64,000 bases of DNA from Triatoma infestans. Taxonomy: Eukaryota; Arthropoda; Insecta; Hemiptera; Reduviidae. Shown in pieces: positions 41,660 to 55,219 of this stretch; position 1 is the first letter of the stretch; each line of letters opens with the position of its first letter. A program made the position numbers and the translations under genes. A model generated the notes under the pieces. The model made no database searches. It was not told the DNA's origin and saw only the letters and a list, made by a program, of their open reading frames with translations. The stretch is taken from positions 1 to 64,000 of the forward strand of contig JAAEAF010014742.1 of assembly GCA_011037195.1 (NCBI GenBank), in the 5' to 3' direction.

Positions 41660-43867
41660 TGATAGGTATTATTTAGAAATTATCTTACTGTTCTCAAGAG
41701 AAAATATGAAGTTGTTGTTTGACTTTTAAAGATTAGATATATTATTTACATAATATTCTAATAAGAATATTGAAATATACATTTACTTAAGGCTATTTAT
41801 AATAACTTTTTTGGTTTCAATTAGTAACTACCTGACTTGCCAATTCTGTCACATGTTTGTCTATGCAAATTGGTGCATTTTACGCATAGCTGACAGTAAA
41901 AAAAAAAAAAAATGATAATAATAAAAATTTATAAAAAAGCGTAAAATCATCTTCAACATTTATAAAATATATTTGTAATAGATTTTAAAATCAGGAATTA
42001 AATGAAAATGGGGGGTTGGAAGACGGGCAAATATTTGTAATAAAGCAAAGGAATTCTTTCAAGTTTAAATCAAAAGAAATTAGTTTCCTACTTACTTATT
42101 TCTAGTATTGTCTTGTAGGTTTTTAATTAAATTCATTGAAACGATGACTTTATTAGAATAATTTTCTTTTAAACAAGGAGTTTTCCAACAAAGTTAAATA
42201 AAAAAAAAAATAAATAAATAACGAGTCCTAAAAGTAGGACATAAGTTTTAAAGTAAAGAAATGTGTATACTAAGTTTATTGTATCCTGCGAAAATTAATA
42301 CTTGGCTACAAGTGGCCTACTTTAAAATATATTCCCTTTAAAAAGAATGAAATGAATGAAACTAAGTTTACTAAAAATACAAATAAGAAAACTGTTTTAA
42401 TTAAGTTTGTCTATAATTTATATATAATATTATATCATTCATAAACATTGTTTTAAAAATATATTTTCTGCTTTTAAAATTTCTGAATTACAATAGTTCT
42501 ATAGTATTTTTCCTAAACTATAGTTTATATTGATTCTCCAACTATTTTAATATTGTAATAATCCTTGAACTTTATTTTTTAACAGTCCTTGTATTCTTGA
42601 ACAGATTTCATATTAATATGATTGTATTTTTAGTATCGAATTGTTTTTTATCTATTTATGTACTGCTTATGTTTTGTTAGGATTAAAGCTATAGGGGAAT
42701 ATCAGTATATATATTGATTTACTTTTACGACATTAAGTTCATAGACAGTAAAATTAATTACATAACGTTTTATTCTTATCGCTCAATATAAATGACTTTT
42801 TTTTTTTGTACCTACTCAAAAATTTTTTTAATGTATAAATTCAAATTTAATATTTATTTATTTATTTTTAATATAGAGATATTAAACTATATTTTTGTAT
42901 TGTTTGATTCGATATTTTTTTTTTTTTTTTGAGAATTTTATTCACACACTGGGAGAGAGAGAAAGTCAAAGAGGATGAGAGTATCTGCTAAAAATATTGT
43001 TTCATGCTTACGGGACCTCAAAACATGTATTTCCAAGTGAAAACGCAACTTCGTAAATTTTGATAAGATCGTAATACTTCCTATTTACGTAAAAAGAAAA
43101 AAAACTAGGACAATATCCACTATATCTGGTCCCCATCACCACCACTATCACACGCTAACTTGGTGATAACAACTACGGTAATGTTCGTCACAGATAGAAA
43201 AAGATAATAAACTAAATTCGGCTTAGATTAAATTTTGAATAAATATAATTCTAACAATTTTATAGCCAAAGCAAGCATTAAAAGCCCATATTCAAAACGT
43301 TTTGATTTCTTTTAATTTCATTCAGCAGTTTTTACTTTTTTTCTTTAAGTTTAGCGTGAAACACTTTTTTTTTTTTTTTTTTTTTTTTTACTGCAATTTT
43401 TAAGTTCCATCCGACAATATTCTTCAAACTTGAAGAATAACTTGAGGAATTGTTTAAACAAAATTGTAATTGTAACATGGTCGTTTTTAGGGGTGTCTGA
43501 CATTACTCGCTACCTTCCAGAACCTTTTAATATGGGTTTCTTTAGAACCATGCTTAAATCTTGAGAAATTGAAGTAAATTTTTTTAAATGTAACTGTCTA
43601 ATGTCTAAACGGATAATATTTATTCAATCTCAAAACAATAGAGAGCTCTTATTATATAAATCGACCGAATTTTTCCCCCCCGCATTGATTTGGCAATATA
43701 GCTTACCATTTCCTCCATGTTCAATTTGATGAATATCTTTTATTATTATCATCCATATTTTTTCTTTTTTCTTAGTCTGTCCCGTCTGTGTAGCCATCTA
43801 TAGAGCTGCTTCAAGTTATATCTCACAAATCGAGTCTTGAATACTCTTCTAAGTCCTCATCCCAAGA
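41660..43867. other. No gene; RepA scraps
   Basis: AT-rich. 42925-43095 is a minus-orientation RepA 5'-end relic (GGGACCTCAAAACATGTATT, TCGTAATACTTCC) with a short GA tract. 43390-43570 holds weak plus-orientation module words. There is a long T-run at about 43364-43389. Confidence 0.45.
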
Positions 43868-43879
43868 CTTGTTGGCCTT

Positions 43880-44101
43880 GTAGTTGTTGTGGTTGATTCC
43901 GCAGAGCTGGAAAGCATCAAAGATATTTTCCATGATAGCCTGCTTCTTTTTATGGTCATCGACCGGTTTCATGCGTTCGCCCACTATCAGGATGTTTTTG
44001 ACAAACAGTGTAATAACATAGACTTGCCCAGAATGTATCAGCTGTATTTGCGGTCGATTACCACAAAAAGAAGCAGGCTGTCACGGAAAATATCTCTGAT
44101 G
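43880..44101. mobile_element. HF1 foldback element, copy 4 (222 bp)
   Basis: Flanked by CTTGTTGGCCTT (43868-43879 and 44102-44113). The left has the head GATTCCGCAGAGCTGG and the minus-orientation hammerhead-like segment (about 43957-43997, decayed). The right end GCAGGCTGTCACGGAAAATA pairs with the inner left end. The open frame 43889-44221 is read-through. Confidence 0.8.
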
Positions 44102-44113
44102 CTTGTTGGCCTT

Positions 44114-46009
44114 CCTACCTATCATTTGCTCTTGCGTCATAAGAAATTTTTGTTCTATCTATTTGCCGCCAACTTATCGATACGTTCATATGTTCAGCAA
44201 TTAACTTCTAAGTCCGAATAATAGTATTTCTTATGCGATCACTTCTGGATTTGCCTTAGACTAAGGAACCGCATCTTTATAGTTTGGCTTTGCTCTTAAG
44301 TTAAGACTTCGCGCTCTCCTTCCCTAAATGAGCAAAAAAGTCTTCTTGCTTTAATCCTTCCTTAACCTCCAGTTACATTATATCCCCGTCCATTCATCTA
44401 GGGGGATCTAAATATTTGTACTACTGTACTTGAAGTTCGTACTTTTCTAATAAAAATAAATTGTAATTATAAAGTATTATGTTCAGCCAGTTTAATTCTT
44501 TGATTATTTTTCAAAGAATATGTTTATAAAATAATTATTATTCACAATGAACTAAGTGATTATTTTATATATTAAATAATTGAGTTAATTAAAAGATTTA
44601 ATTAAAAACTCATTTGCAAACTTTGATAAAATCGCGATACTTATTGCAATAAATTAGAGTAAGTAAAAAATATTGGAAGATAAGATTGACATGGATCAAT
44701 TACTTTCTGTTTACCACCTGTTTATCGTATTTATTCAAAACTTAAAAATTTTTTTTAGAAATTTTGTATTAATGTTGTATATAATGGTTGAGATAAATGT
44801 CAAATAATGATATTATAATTATCTTGTATGATAAGAAAATTAAAGACAAGTTTGACTATTAACCAAATATTAATTACAAAAGAAATTTATTTTAATAAAA
44901 AAAAAAATTCGTACTTTAATAATTTAAATATTTGTGATCAATTTTACTTTCACTAATTGTAGTTTTTTTTTACGCACTCTTTCATTTACATTATAGACAA
45001 GAAATTCTAATTATAAAAAAAATAATAAAAAAAACAAAAAGAAATTATAAATTACAACCCGGGTGCAAATTATTCTCTTCATATCTTATCTTTTTTGTTG
45101 TTTACATTTTTTTTGTACATGTAACAATTGACATTACTATATAATTGATTAATATCTCGTTATTTTAATTAATGCCAGATTAATGACTCCGTCGATTTTG
45201 AATGTTTTATTTACTCTTTTCTGCAAGGGGAATTATTGCGGTGTCATGTTTTTTCAGAATTAAGTTTTTTTTAATATTGAAATACATGTTTTAAGATCTC
45301 TCTCTTGAATTTGGAAAAAATGCATTTAGATGAATGTTTTATATAAGAACAGAGTGTATTTCATTAATGATGAATAAAGGTTTTTATTTAAATCTTCTAC
45401 TATTCAATAAAAGAAATCCAACAATGATAAGCATAACTTATGGTCGGTAGAATTTCTGAGAAGAGGCTGTCTATTTAAAATTTGAAATTATAATAGTTAT
45501 TACAACGACAAAGAATGCCTGGTAAATAAAATATAACAAAGTAAATAGTGTATCAAATAATATTACGCGTATATTGACAATATTTATATAGATCATAGAA
45601 ATGTACGGTATATCCGTACATAGTATAGTATAGAAAGAAGCCATAACGTTATCTAAAATCAAAAAGAGGTAATATCTATATAATATTACAAGTTTATAAA
45701 TCATTTTTTGGAGTTTATTTATTTATTTATTTATTAAGAAAGTGGCGCAAAACTGGAAACTAAAACAAAAAATCTATTTTAACGTTATTTTCCAAATTGA
45801 CAGGGGTTTTCTTCGATATTGTCTTTTTTTTTTTTGGAGGGGGCAATGCACTGCGACCTTACGATCTATTGTGCTATCATATGAAATTTAAACATCGAAC
45901 ATTTTTTATTTCTTTTAGTTTCCTGTGAAAACCAAATTTTAAAAAATCTGAAACAAATGTAATAATAATCGCGCTTTTATATACCCCAGCCAGTAAAAAA
46001 AAAAAAAAC

Positions 46010-46048
<39 letters not shown>

Positions 46049-47949
46049 AGATCAATAACCGTGATGTATTTACTGATAAATTTTATTGAACAACCCTTTT
46101 ACTCATTACCATATCAAAGTAAATCATATGATCCAAGACGGTGATTGAACTAGGATTGGAACGTATCAAAAGATTTTAATTTTTATTTTATATGTTATAG
46201 TCATATTTAGTAAAACAATGATTTCAGCCATTTTAATCGTAAATTTTTTAAACTCTTAATTTTTTTTTTTTTTTATATTAAATATAAGCCTTGAATTTGT
46301 TACCGAAAGTTTGTTTATATCTTTTTTTTTAGCGTAGAAGAAATTTTGATTTATACAATATTCTTTTGTATTTTATATTTCAGTGTTTTGGAATTTAATT
46401 ATTATTATTTAATTGCAATAGAAAATAAATTTTTATTTTTGCATTATATTATTAATAATCAGTATAACAATTCCAAAAAAAAGTTGAATAATTTTGTTTT
46501 AAATAAAGATTTATGGACAGTCTTATATAAAGGCTGTATATAGATAAAAGAAAATTGAAAAGTAGCAATAATAAATAACAAATATAAATAATAAATGTAC
46601 AGATATATAGAAAGAAGCTTTGTTTATTTATGAATTTATCTATTATTTATAGTTGACATTCAGTGTTTGCTGTTTGATAAAAATGTTCTATGCTTTTGAC
46701 GATAAATATATACTGAATAATTATTAATTATCCTTAATTTTTTTTTTGGTCATAAATTATTTTAAGATATATTTATTAAAAAAGTTGATTTTTTTTTTTT
46801 TTGCTGTAACTTTTTATAGGGGAAGTTTGAAATAGTTTTTATTCAAATATTTTTTTTTTTTAGAACATGTAAATGTAATTATTTAAAATTAATAACTGTT
46901 TACCTTGCTGTAAAAAGTATCCTTATACAGTCGTAAAATAAAAGTAAAAAATAAATAAATAGATAAATAAATTTTTAATGCACTGATATAGATCGTTACA
47001 CTGTACAAATAAAAAATAAAAAAAAACACGTATTAAACTGTATGGTATCGTTCCTCGTTGAAATTCAGACGCCGACTGGTTGCACGTTTGTTTTACTCTC
47101 TCTCTACCACTGTCGGTCGGCATTGCTCCATTCCCCACTCCTAAATTTCACATGTCATTTTGGTCTGATGACCGGGGGGGAGGAGGTTCATTGTTGGAGA
47201 AAGAAAAAAAAAAGCATCTTTATATTGTTAAATATAGGTTTTCTTCTTTTATTACCGTACTTTTTTTTAAATTCTGTTTGAGATGTTTATATATAATATT
47301 AATTTTTATTTTTTATTGTTCATGAAAAAATTTATTTTTCCTTCGTTTGTTATATTCTTCATTTCTTTGTTTTTATTATTGTTGTATAATTTTTTTTTTT
47401 TTTTTCTTTGCTATAATTAGTAAATCTCTGTATATTTATTGAAGAAAAATTGTTACCCTCTTTCTCTTTTTGATTATCACTGTTACTGCTCAAAAGTTTG
47501 ATCTATGTGAATTATCCAAGATTAGATTATTCTACGGCCAGTACCTAAGTAAATTATCTTGGAAAAATTATCTTACCGAGAAAATAATTTTTAGTGCTTC
47601 TAGGGAAACTGGAACGTCGCTAAAGTGCCAATCATTACAGTGTAAGGGCCCTCCCTAACTGTATAAGTTAAAGGCAACTAAATTAACAATATGAACAAAT
47701 GTGCGAAATATGGAGATATTTTTTGTTATTCGTCATTAGTCATTTTTGTAATTTTTTGTTGACACCACTTTTCTTGAGAAACAACTAAAAACTGACTTTT
47801 CCTATTTTATTGTATATTAGGGGATATAAAGTTTAATCATTTATATTTATATAAATATAATTTAAATCAAAAGAATTTGAGTACCTATATATGTTTAACA
47901 TAGTTTGTCATGGATTTTTTTTTTTGTCACCAAACTTAAACTAAACAGA
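44114..47949. other. No gene; small repeat scraps
   Basis: AT-rich. Minus RepA end at 44608-44670 (ACTCATTTGCAAACTTTGAT), plus RepA start at 45215-45310, a LINE 3' tip at 45828-45885 (CACTGCGACC, CTATTGTGCTATC) after a T-run, and a run of nearly 50 A at about 45998-46047. Frames at 47042-47325 show no motif. Confidence 0.45.
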
Positions 47950-48490
47950 AAACATTTCAATTTAGCTGACAAATTGGCGAGGGCGTCTCTGAGTGACTGG
48001 ACTCGGAGAGAACATAGTCGCCAATGGAAGCTAAGCATTGGGGCAAGACATGGCAAACTGTGTCTTACACAGACTCGGCAAAAACATGCCAGGTCTGTGT
48101 AAGAGAAGAACCAGAGAAATCTTGGGTTTAAGCAGGTATCAGATTTGTCTGATAGCTGGCCTTTTTACAGCGGGTATGGTAGGTTCAAGAAATATCTGTA
48201 CAAGGTGGGGTTAATTGAGTAGGAGCCGCTCGTGCAGACTATGTCAGGAAGAGGAGGAGACGGACGGCCTCTCGCCTGTTGTTTGATTGTATCGCTATCG
48301 GCAGATTGTGGTACGAGATCTTTGGCACGTTAAGACCGAAGGATATCGTACCGCAAGAAGGACTGGTGGGGAAGGTCCTTGACCTCATGAAGAGGGTCCT
48401 CTACTTCCTCTACTAGACATTAGGGGGTTGGCACAATAAGCCTCAATGGGTAGGCTGCAGTGTCTGGGTCGGAGTCCCCCGCCCCCTGCG
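47950..48490 (+). mobile_element. LINE 3' end with dead ORF2
   Basis: The frame at 47960 begins with LADKLARASLSDW (end of RNase H) and WKLSIGARHGK. After stops and frame changes come RYQICLIAGLFTAG, KYLYKVGLIE and a Cys-poor remnant of the zinc knuckle. CACAATAAGCCTC (48432-48444) matches the 3' UTR of the LINE at 16656-17697, so they share a family. Confidence 0.7.
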
Positions 48491-48909
48491 TCATTTTAAT
48501 TCTAGCTTACAAATTTTGCATAATATTGCTGGTGATAATTTTTCAATATTTTTAAAGTTATAAAAATTGTCAATTAATTACTCAAACGACATAAATTTTT
48601 TCCAAGTAAATACTCTTATTAAATAAATAAATCATTTAAAATATTCTGGCAATTTATCTGATAAAGTAACTGTTTTTTAATCAATTAAATTCCTAAGATA
48701 ATTAATAGTTCATTGTAATTCTTTATTTTTTTAAAATTTATGTATAATAAGCACTTGAAATTCTCTAATTCTTGAGATAATATCTTTCTAAAATAAACAA
48801 TATTTTAGCCTCATTTTAACAATTGGTCATTAATTACTCGTTAATTCTTATTAACTCATTACTAACAATATGAATCAACTAAACTTTTTATCAACCAATT
48901 TATATATAA

Positions 48910-48942
48910 GAGATATTTTCCAGCTCTGCGGAACCAACCATA
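48910..48942 (-). mobile_element. HF1 end-to-end remnant
   Basis: AGAGATATTTTCCAGCTCTG then CGGAACCAACCA: the head of HF1 joined directly to its outer right end, with the whole centre missing. It looks like an extreme internal deletion. Confidence 0.55.
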
Positions 48943-48979
48943 ACGATATACATACAATAATCCTTTTTCAAACATTAAC

Positions 48980-50038
48980 AAAAAAAAAAATCTGGTGTGA
49001 AACACTCACACAACTTTCTCTACCTCCAGTTCTCAAGAGTAGAAGTGACAAATTTTATATTTGCGTACCAAATGTAATGAACTCCGTCGAAAGCGGAAAA
49101 AACTGCTCTGTGTAGTAAAGGCGCACTTCCGGTTTACTAATTGTCTTGAAACTCGGAAGTTCAGCCACCGATGTAGTGCTATGTAATTATGGCTGGATGC
49201 TAGAATGGTATAATCAACTGTGAGATCACTTTAGAGGAAAACATAAGCCCAGGCATCCCCTAAAAGCGTCATTTGAAGAATGTTGCCAGAGAAATAGTTT
49301 AAATAAAAGTTGTAGATGTTTGCATGGCGAGTTTATATTGGTAGCGTGAAGGAAATCGTCGGAGCCAGTTGTGAGAACAATGCAATAAAGAGAATAAATC
49401 ATTATGTGAAGTGGTAAAGTAAGCGCACTTTCGGTTATCATAATTGTTTCAAGCTCGGAATTTCAACAACATAGTTAAATCTGATTATTTAGTTGTGAGA
49501 ATTGTCTAATTCACTGAAATTGCACTGTAGATGGAAATCTAACCCACTACCCAATGAAAACCCAATATCGAACCCCACCTTCCCCCATAAGTGGCCTTAA
49601 ATAAATTTGCCCAGAGAAATGTTTCAAATAAAAGTTGTAGCTCTTTGTATGTGTAGATGATATACCATGTTTGAAGAAAATCGTTGGAGGCATTTTTGAG
49701 AAAAATGTTGCCCCAAAAACAACGTTAAAAAAAAAAACATAAGTAAAGTGGAACCTTCCGGTTGAGGAATTTCGAGGGGACCACTGTCAGATGCCATGAT
49801 GTACCTAGACGGAATATCAAGTTTCAACTTTCCACGGTTTTTCGTTTTTGAGCTATGCTGTTCACAGACATACACAGACGCACAGACACATAGACACACA
49901 GACACACAGACCATTTGCTAAAAACCACTTTTTTGGACTCTGGGGACCTCAAAACGGATATTTCCGGTGAAAACTCGATATCGAAAATTTGACACGATTA
50001 CAATACTTCCTCTTACTAGGAGTAAGAGAAAGTAAAAA
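48980..50038 (-). repeat. RepA copy A4 (near full length)
   Basis: The reverse strand begins TTTACTTTCTCTTACTCCTA (near 50034) and ends CACACCAGATTTTTTTTT (48980). It keeps both internal modules and the CACAGACACA tract (49862-49910). Best counterpart of A1 and A2 in opposite orientation. Confidence 0.85.
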
Positions 50039-50039
50039 A

Positions 50040-50639
50040 CAGCTTTCTGTTTCACATACTTCTTTTGTTACTTTACAACTGAAGACGGTTGTTGTAAATT
50101 ATATGAAAATTAATGTTCATTTAATTAAAATCAATGTAACAAGAAATAGTAGCCGCAGAGATAATGGAAAATTGTAAAGGAAGGAAGAGTTCTACGGAAA
50201 CAGCAGTTTTTGAATTGGAAATAGAGCATATAATATTATAGATATGTAAAGGAAGGAACCAAGGAATATCGTTAGTGCTTTCTTGAAAATATATATTTCT
50301 ACATTAAATGTAAACGTGTCGGAGCTACATTAAGGTGAGGTATCATTAAGGTCGAAGCTACATAAACGTGTTTCTACGTTAAGGTAGAAAACATGTCGGA
50401 GCAAGACTATGTATGGTGATGAACTAGACTTGACCCTATACGTACGCTATTGCCAAGTAATTGCACAAATCAATCACATCTGTGAGTTGTATGTGTGGTG
50501 TTGTTACCGTTATGAAGTCTCAGTGTAAATGCTGTTCGGCTACCTATAGGACACCAACTTTGAAATTCTAACATCCTCTAGGCAAACATCTTTAGTTTTG
50601 AGTTTAGAACATGTTCCAAATAAACAAAAAAACTGTCAC
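50040..50639. other. No gene seen
   Basis: Contains short local repeats around GTCGGAGC(TACATTAAGG) at 50315-50405. Confidence 0.4.
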
Positions 50640-50929
50640 GTTCTTAATTTGTCGCAAGATCGTGATCTTGTCAAATTTTCGAAGTTGTGTTTTCATTGAG
50701 ACACACATGTTTTGGGAACGCCTGGTTAAGAAAATAAAGTTTTTTTGTGCCTTTTGTATGTTTTAATAAAAAATTTCAAAAACAAAGAAAGTCATGGGAA
50801 GCTATCTCACTTGATGCCGTTACTTAAGTACTTCACGGAAATGCCGTTACTGAATGTTTTTTTTCTTCACTCAGTTTTCTCAAAAACGGTTCCTTTTGCA
50901 TTTTAACAAACATTTTATTTGCATATTAA

Positions 50930-51660
50930 TTGGCAGAAGGTGAGGGCGGACCTCAATCCACTGCCACCTACATTAAGAGGTCTATTGTGGATCCTCTAAA
51001 ATAATAGCATATCCCTCAGCTTCGCCTTCTTAATCAGGCCTAGCAAAGCTGAGAGTGACTTCGTCATGAAGCTCATGGCTTCGGGATTGCTTAACCCCGT
51101 TGAAGAAACCTTGTCCTCGTTACGCCGGCATACTCACAAAAGATGTGGACCGGGGTTTCCTTCCTCGACTCGCCATAACGCGTTATCTGCCAGTAGTAAT
51201 TGGTGCATGTACCTATTCAGCCTCAGTGTCCTGCTAATAGATCCACTATTAGCTATGGCTTAGTAGGTCCCTCTTAAATTTTGGCAAATGTCTCTTAATG
51301 AAGAGTTTAGCCGGGCTCTGTTCTTGGTGTTCTCTCCCATCCTTGGAGACGGTGTTCTTCTATCCAGCCTTTGATAGAAGTTTGAATTAGGAGGCTACTG
51401 CTCCTGTACAACCCGCAGAATGGTTCGCGGCCTGTAAAGGTATCCTTCGAACCCTCCCTCGATAGGGTATCCGCTCTCTTGTCGGTCGAAAACCCCGCAG
51501 TCCCGGTACTTATTCCGACACAACCTCGGTTAGGGCAGTCCTACTACTGCCTTGAGACTATAAGGTGTGAAGAAAGTGCCTTCAAGGCTGCCTGACTATC
51601 GGACCATATGGCCACTCTCCTACCCTCCACTCCTTGCTTTATAATCTCCTTAGCTCAGAG
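50930..51660 (-). mobile_element. 5'-truncated LINE with 11-bp target duplication
   Basis: TTGCATATTAA occurs at 50919-50929 and 51661-51671. Minus-strand remnants of RNase H and the downstream region are interrupted by stops. The stretch 51290-51545 parallels the LINE fragment at 23200-23491. Inserted in the RepA copy above. Confidence 0.75.
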
Positions 51661-51987
51661 TTGCATATTAACTAAAGGAACCACTTTTGTTTGAAAATTG
51701 CCAATAAATCGATTTTTAGGAGTTCTGAATCTCAGACTTCCCGTAAAATTAAAAATTAAAGATATTAATGGCTTAAAGTACCATTTCAATATATTGCAGG
51801 GTTCTATTAACTATATTTTATGGAGGAATTAACTATAAAAATTTAAATTTGTGAAGAAAACATATAATCCGAAAGTGTGGCTTTTCAGAATGGAAATTAC
51901 CCAATTTTTCGCAGTTTTCACGTGATATAATGTAGCTTATGTAAAATACTTGACATAAGTAAATCTAAAAAAAAATTGTTTAAATTA

Positions 51988-52892
51988 GGAGGCATGTCCA
52001 GTAAGTAAGTGTACTGACTTTTTGTAGGTTACAAAAATTTTTATTTGAATAAAAAAATTACCTGGTTACATTAGTACATATGTAAGCTATTTTTTGACAT
52101 AGTCACCATTCCTCTCATGCAGTTGGTGAACCGGGGTATTAATTTTTTGATGCCTTCCCCGAAGTAGTTTCCCGCCAACCCCTTCGTCCACTTCTCCACC
52201 TCCCGCTTCACCTCCTCGTCGGTTAAAAACCTTTTTCCACCCATGTGCAGCTTCAGGAAGGTAAAGAGATAGTAATCTGAAGCGCGGGATGGTTCAGGAC
52301 ATCCTATTTAAACGAGGCAAGCAGTTCCTTCGTGGCGTTGGCCGTGTGCCAAGAGAGGAGCATGCCTCTCCTTTTGTTCTGAATCGCCCTCCGCAATTTT
52401 TTTTAGGGTCTCATAGTATCTTGCAGAGTTAACGGTCTCCCCTTGAGGCATATATTCAATTAAAATTATGCCTTGACAGTCCCAAAAGACGGATGCTATG
52501 ATTTTCTTGGCTGAAATTGTGGTTTTGAACTTTTTGGCGGAGGGTGAAGAGGTGTGACGCCACTATTGAGACTGCCTTTTGGTTTCAGGTGTGTAGTGTG
52601 CAACCCAAGTTTCATCTCCAGTAATGATGGAGCGGAGAAATTCATCTCCATGGAGTTTGTAGCGTCTCAAAAACTCTTGCCCGACCTTGAATATTTCACA
52701 CTTGGCGGGAGATTGGATTGACATTTTTCACGAAACGTATTGTCGCGTCGACAGTTCTTAACGTACTGACCTCGAACCGGTCTCGTTGCGGAGGGGAGGA
52801 ATCAGGCTACACGACAGTGTAGCCAACATGTCGAAAACAAAATCCCTCCGGCCTTGAGAGCTTCAGTACACTTACTTTCTAGACATGCCTCG
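51988..52892 (-). mobile_element. Internally deleted mariner transposon
   Basis: TIRs of about 30 bp (GGAGGCATGTCCAGTAAGTA on the left, CGAGGCATGTCTAGAAAGTA on the reverse of the right) are flanked by TA at 51986-51987 and 52893-52894. Minus-strand remnants include HGDEFLRSIITGDETWVAHY (first catalytic Asp in GDETW), KKIIASVFWDCQGIILIEY, and ATKELLASFK-stop-DVLNHPA. The C-terminus is GIKKLIPRFTNCMRG. The 905-bp length, the missing N-terminal half, the lost HDNARPH segment and stops show it is dead. Confidence 0.9.
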
Positions 52893-53105
52893 TATTTCTC
52901 TAGAAAAATTGATGTCTGGGAATTCTCACTGTTGTAATTTTAAACTTCCTTTTATATACGCACATTTTCAATAAACGGTTCCACCGCTTGCGGAAGTTAA
53001 GGAAACTAAATGTTTAGTAAAGATTCCGAATTTAAGGAAATATTTCAAACATAACTAGGAAAATTGCTATAAGAGAAATTCGTGTGAGTGTTTCAAACCA
53101 GATTA

Positions 53106-54176
53106 TGCCAGTAGTAAATATTCATGGATGTAGTGTGGATTATCAATGCAATTAGGAATCTATTTAAATATATTTAAAATAGAAATGTTATTTGAATTGG
53201 TATGCACAATCAATTTTTAACTCTGTATTGATCGGAGGTTATTTTTTATTTATTTAAAGTATTATTATTTATATCCGCCGTCGATAGGACAAGATTCATT
53301 TTTATTTATATAATATGAAATTAATTTCTGGTATCATAAGTTAAAATTTCAAGAATTTTTAAAAGAGAGAAACTTGTTTTTGTCAATTCATATATGAAAT
53401 TAAGGCTTAAATAAATAGTTTCTTTATTTAATTATAGGGAGTTATAAGAATTACTTAGTGAATGAAACATTACATGTCCGGATTCTTTAATTATTTTAAA
53501 ATCTTCCGTACAACTGAAGATGTTCAATTTGTATCTCCTGAGCTTAATGTTTTATAATATTTTATACAAACTTATTATTGTGATAATATTTTTATTTAAT
53601 TGATTATTATTGGTTATTATAGTAAAGATTAATGATCTACGTATTGCTTTCTCGAGTCATATCTTTTCACCAAAACAAGCTGAGAAATCACATCATATAT
53701 CATTCATTAGCAAGTTAAACAGTGACATAAATCAAATATTTATTCAAAATCACCGTAATTGAATCCTATCACTAATAAAACTTACAACACAACATACACA
53801 CATACATACACGTATATTAAGCTAATAACGCTAACTGAACCCAAACTACAGACGATACTTGTGCATTGTGGTGTAGTTTTTGTTGTAATTAGGATCTTTG
53901 TTGTTGATTTTAGGGTTTGTGATGAAGAAGGGCAAGTTAAACTAATCACAATGAACGACCTGTTATTTATATTATAGCATATTTTCTTCATCAGCCCTTC
54001 CTATATTAAATGTAGTTTTTCATTAAAATATGAATCACATTTTTGAGACCTTATTAAGTAATAATTTCTGAGATTGATCCTCCTTAATATTATCCCTTTG
54101 TTTCTTGTGTTGTATTCATGGTTCTTACAGTTTCTAACCTTCACCCACAATTAGTATCTATCTTCTTTATCAAAAT
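53106..54176. other. No gene seen
   Basis: AT-rich. Short overlapping frames on both strands at 53759-53991 have no known motif. Confidence 0.4.
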
Positions 54177-54727
54177 TACAGGATGTCCCAAAAAAAGTAT
54201 ATACACTTTTAAGTAATTATTAAGTCGGGTTTATTGTAATAGAATCTAAAGACATTATTAAATTATTCTATTTTCAAACTGACTTCCATTCTGATCAGCA
54301 ATCTTTGCTGGAAAGTGTGCCTCTTACACACATTTCATACTTCCATTCTTCGGTCTGGATCATATCATGGACTAATCTTGAAATGTAACTTTTCCATTGA
54401 CAGCTCTTCAAAATGCATTGGATAGATGTTTTTTGTGATACCTACCTCACAACTCGCTTGCCGCACAGATTTTTTGGGGCTACGGTGATATGTTTCCAGT
54501 ACTCTTTCTTCCTTTGTGGGGCTTGTCGATGTCCCCATGGTATTTCGGAACGCTTCTCGTGGACATTCTGAACAATTCCATCTGCTTCAAACTCATCTCT
54601 AATTCGAATGAGGTTTGGTGTATCTGTTTGAAACTCCCTACTTGGTAGTTCAACACTTCCAGTAGCATTATAAAATGAATTTCCTTTGTTCAAAGCTTAG
54701 TCTGAATCCTATAAAAAACCTCCATTG

Positions 54728-55008
54728 ATGTTGTGGTTGGTTCCGCAGAGCTGGAAAGCATCAGAGACCTGATGACCAGAAAGTAGGTAATAGCCTGCTT
54801 CTTTTTGAGGTTATCAACCGGTTTCGGGGGCCTATGTTTCTGTCAGTGTAATAACATAGACTTGCACAGAGCAAAATCAGTTTATACACTAAACTGAACT
54901 CTGTGTTATCGCACTATTTTAAAAAAACATCCTGTAGTTGGATGGCTGAACGCTGGAAACCGGTCGATGGCAACAAAATGAAGCAGGCTATAAAAGAAAA
55001 TAGTTAGA
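54728..55008. mobile_element. HF1 foldback element, copy 5 (nested)
   Basis: Head GGTTGGTTCCGCAGAGCTGG on the left, arms around CATAGACTTGCACAGAGC, right end GAAGCAGGCTATAAAAG. The hammerhead-like segment on the right (54929-54968) is badly eroded but keeps GGAAACCGGTCGATGG. Confidence 0.7.
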
Positions 55009-55219
55009 TATTATTTATTCATTTAAACTTAAACGATGCCTGTTTCAAGGATGGATAGCTATATGGGCCTTGAACGGGCTTTGGTTAGCCGTAGGATCCG
55101 ATTTTGGTTTTAATTGTTTTCCTCCATCAGCTGTACTAATTTTACAGAAAAATATGTAAAAAGTATCTGTAAAGTGTTGAAAGATAGAACAACACTGGGC
55201 TAACATGATCCTTCTTAAT

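Larger units (their letters stand above)
50640..53105 (+). repeat. Old RepA copy split by a LINE and a mariner
   Basis: Starts ATCTTGTCAAATTTTCGAAG and GTTTTCATTGAGACAC, resumes after the LINE at 51672 and after the mariner at 52895, and ends GAGAAATTCGTGTGAGTGTT then TCAAACCAGATT. With the inserts removed it is about 830 bp and noticeably more diverged than A1-A5. Confidence 0.65.

Noticed and set aside
43889..44221. 110-codon open frame as a gene
   Set aside because: It covers HF1 copy 4 and flank, with no protein motif.
54748..54790. Additional hammerhead start (CTGATGACC near 54769)
   Set aside because: No stem II or GAAA block follows at a workable distance.
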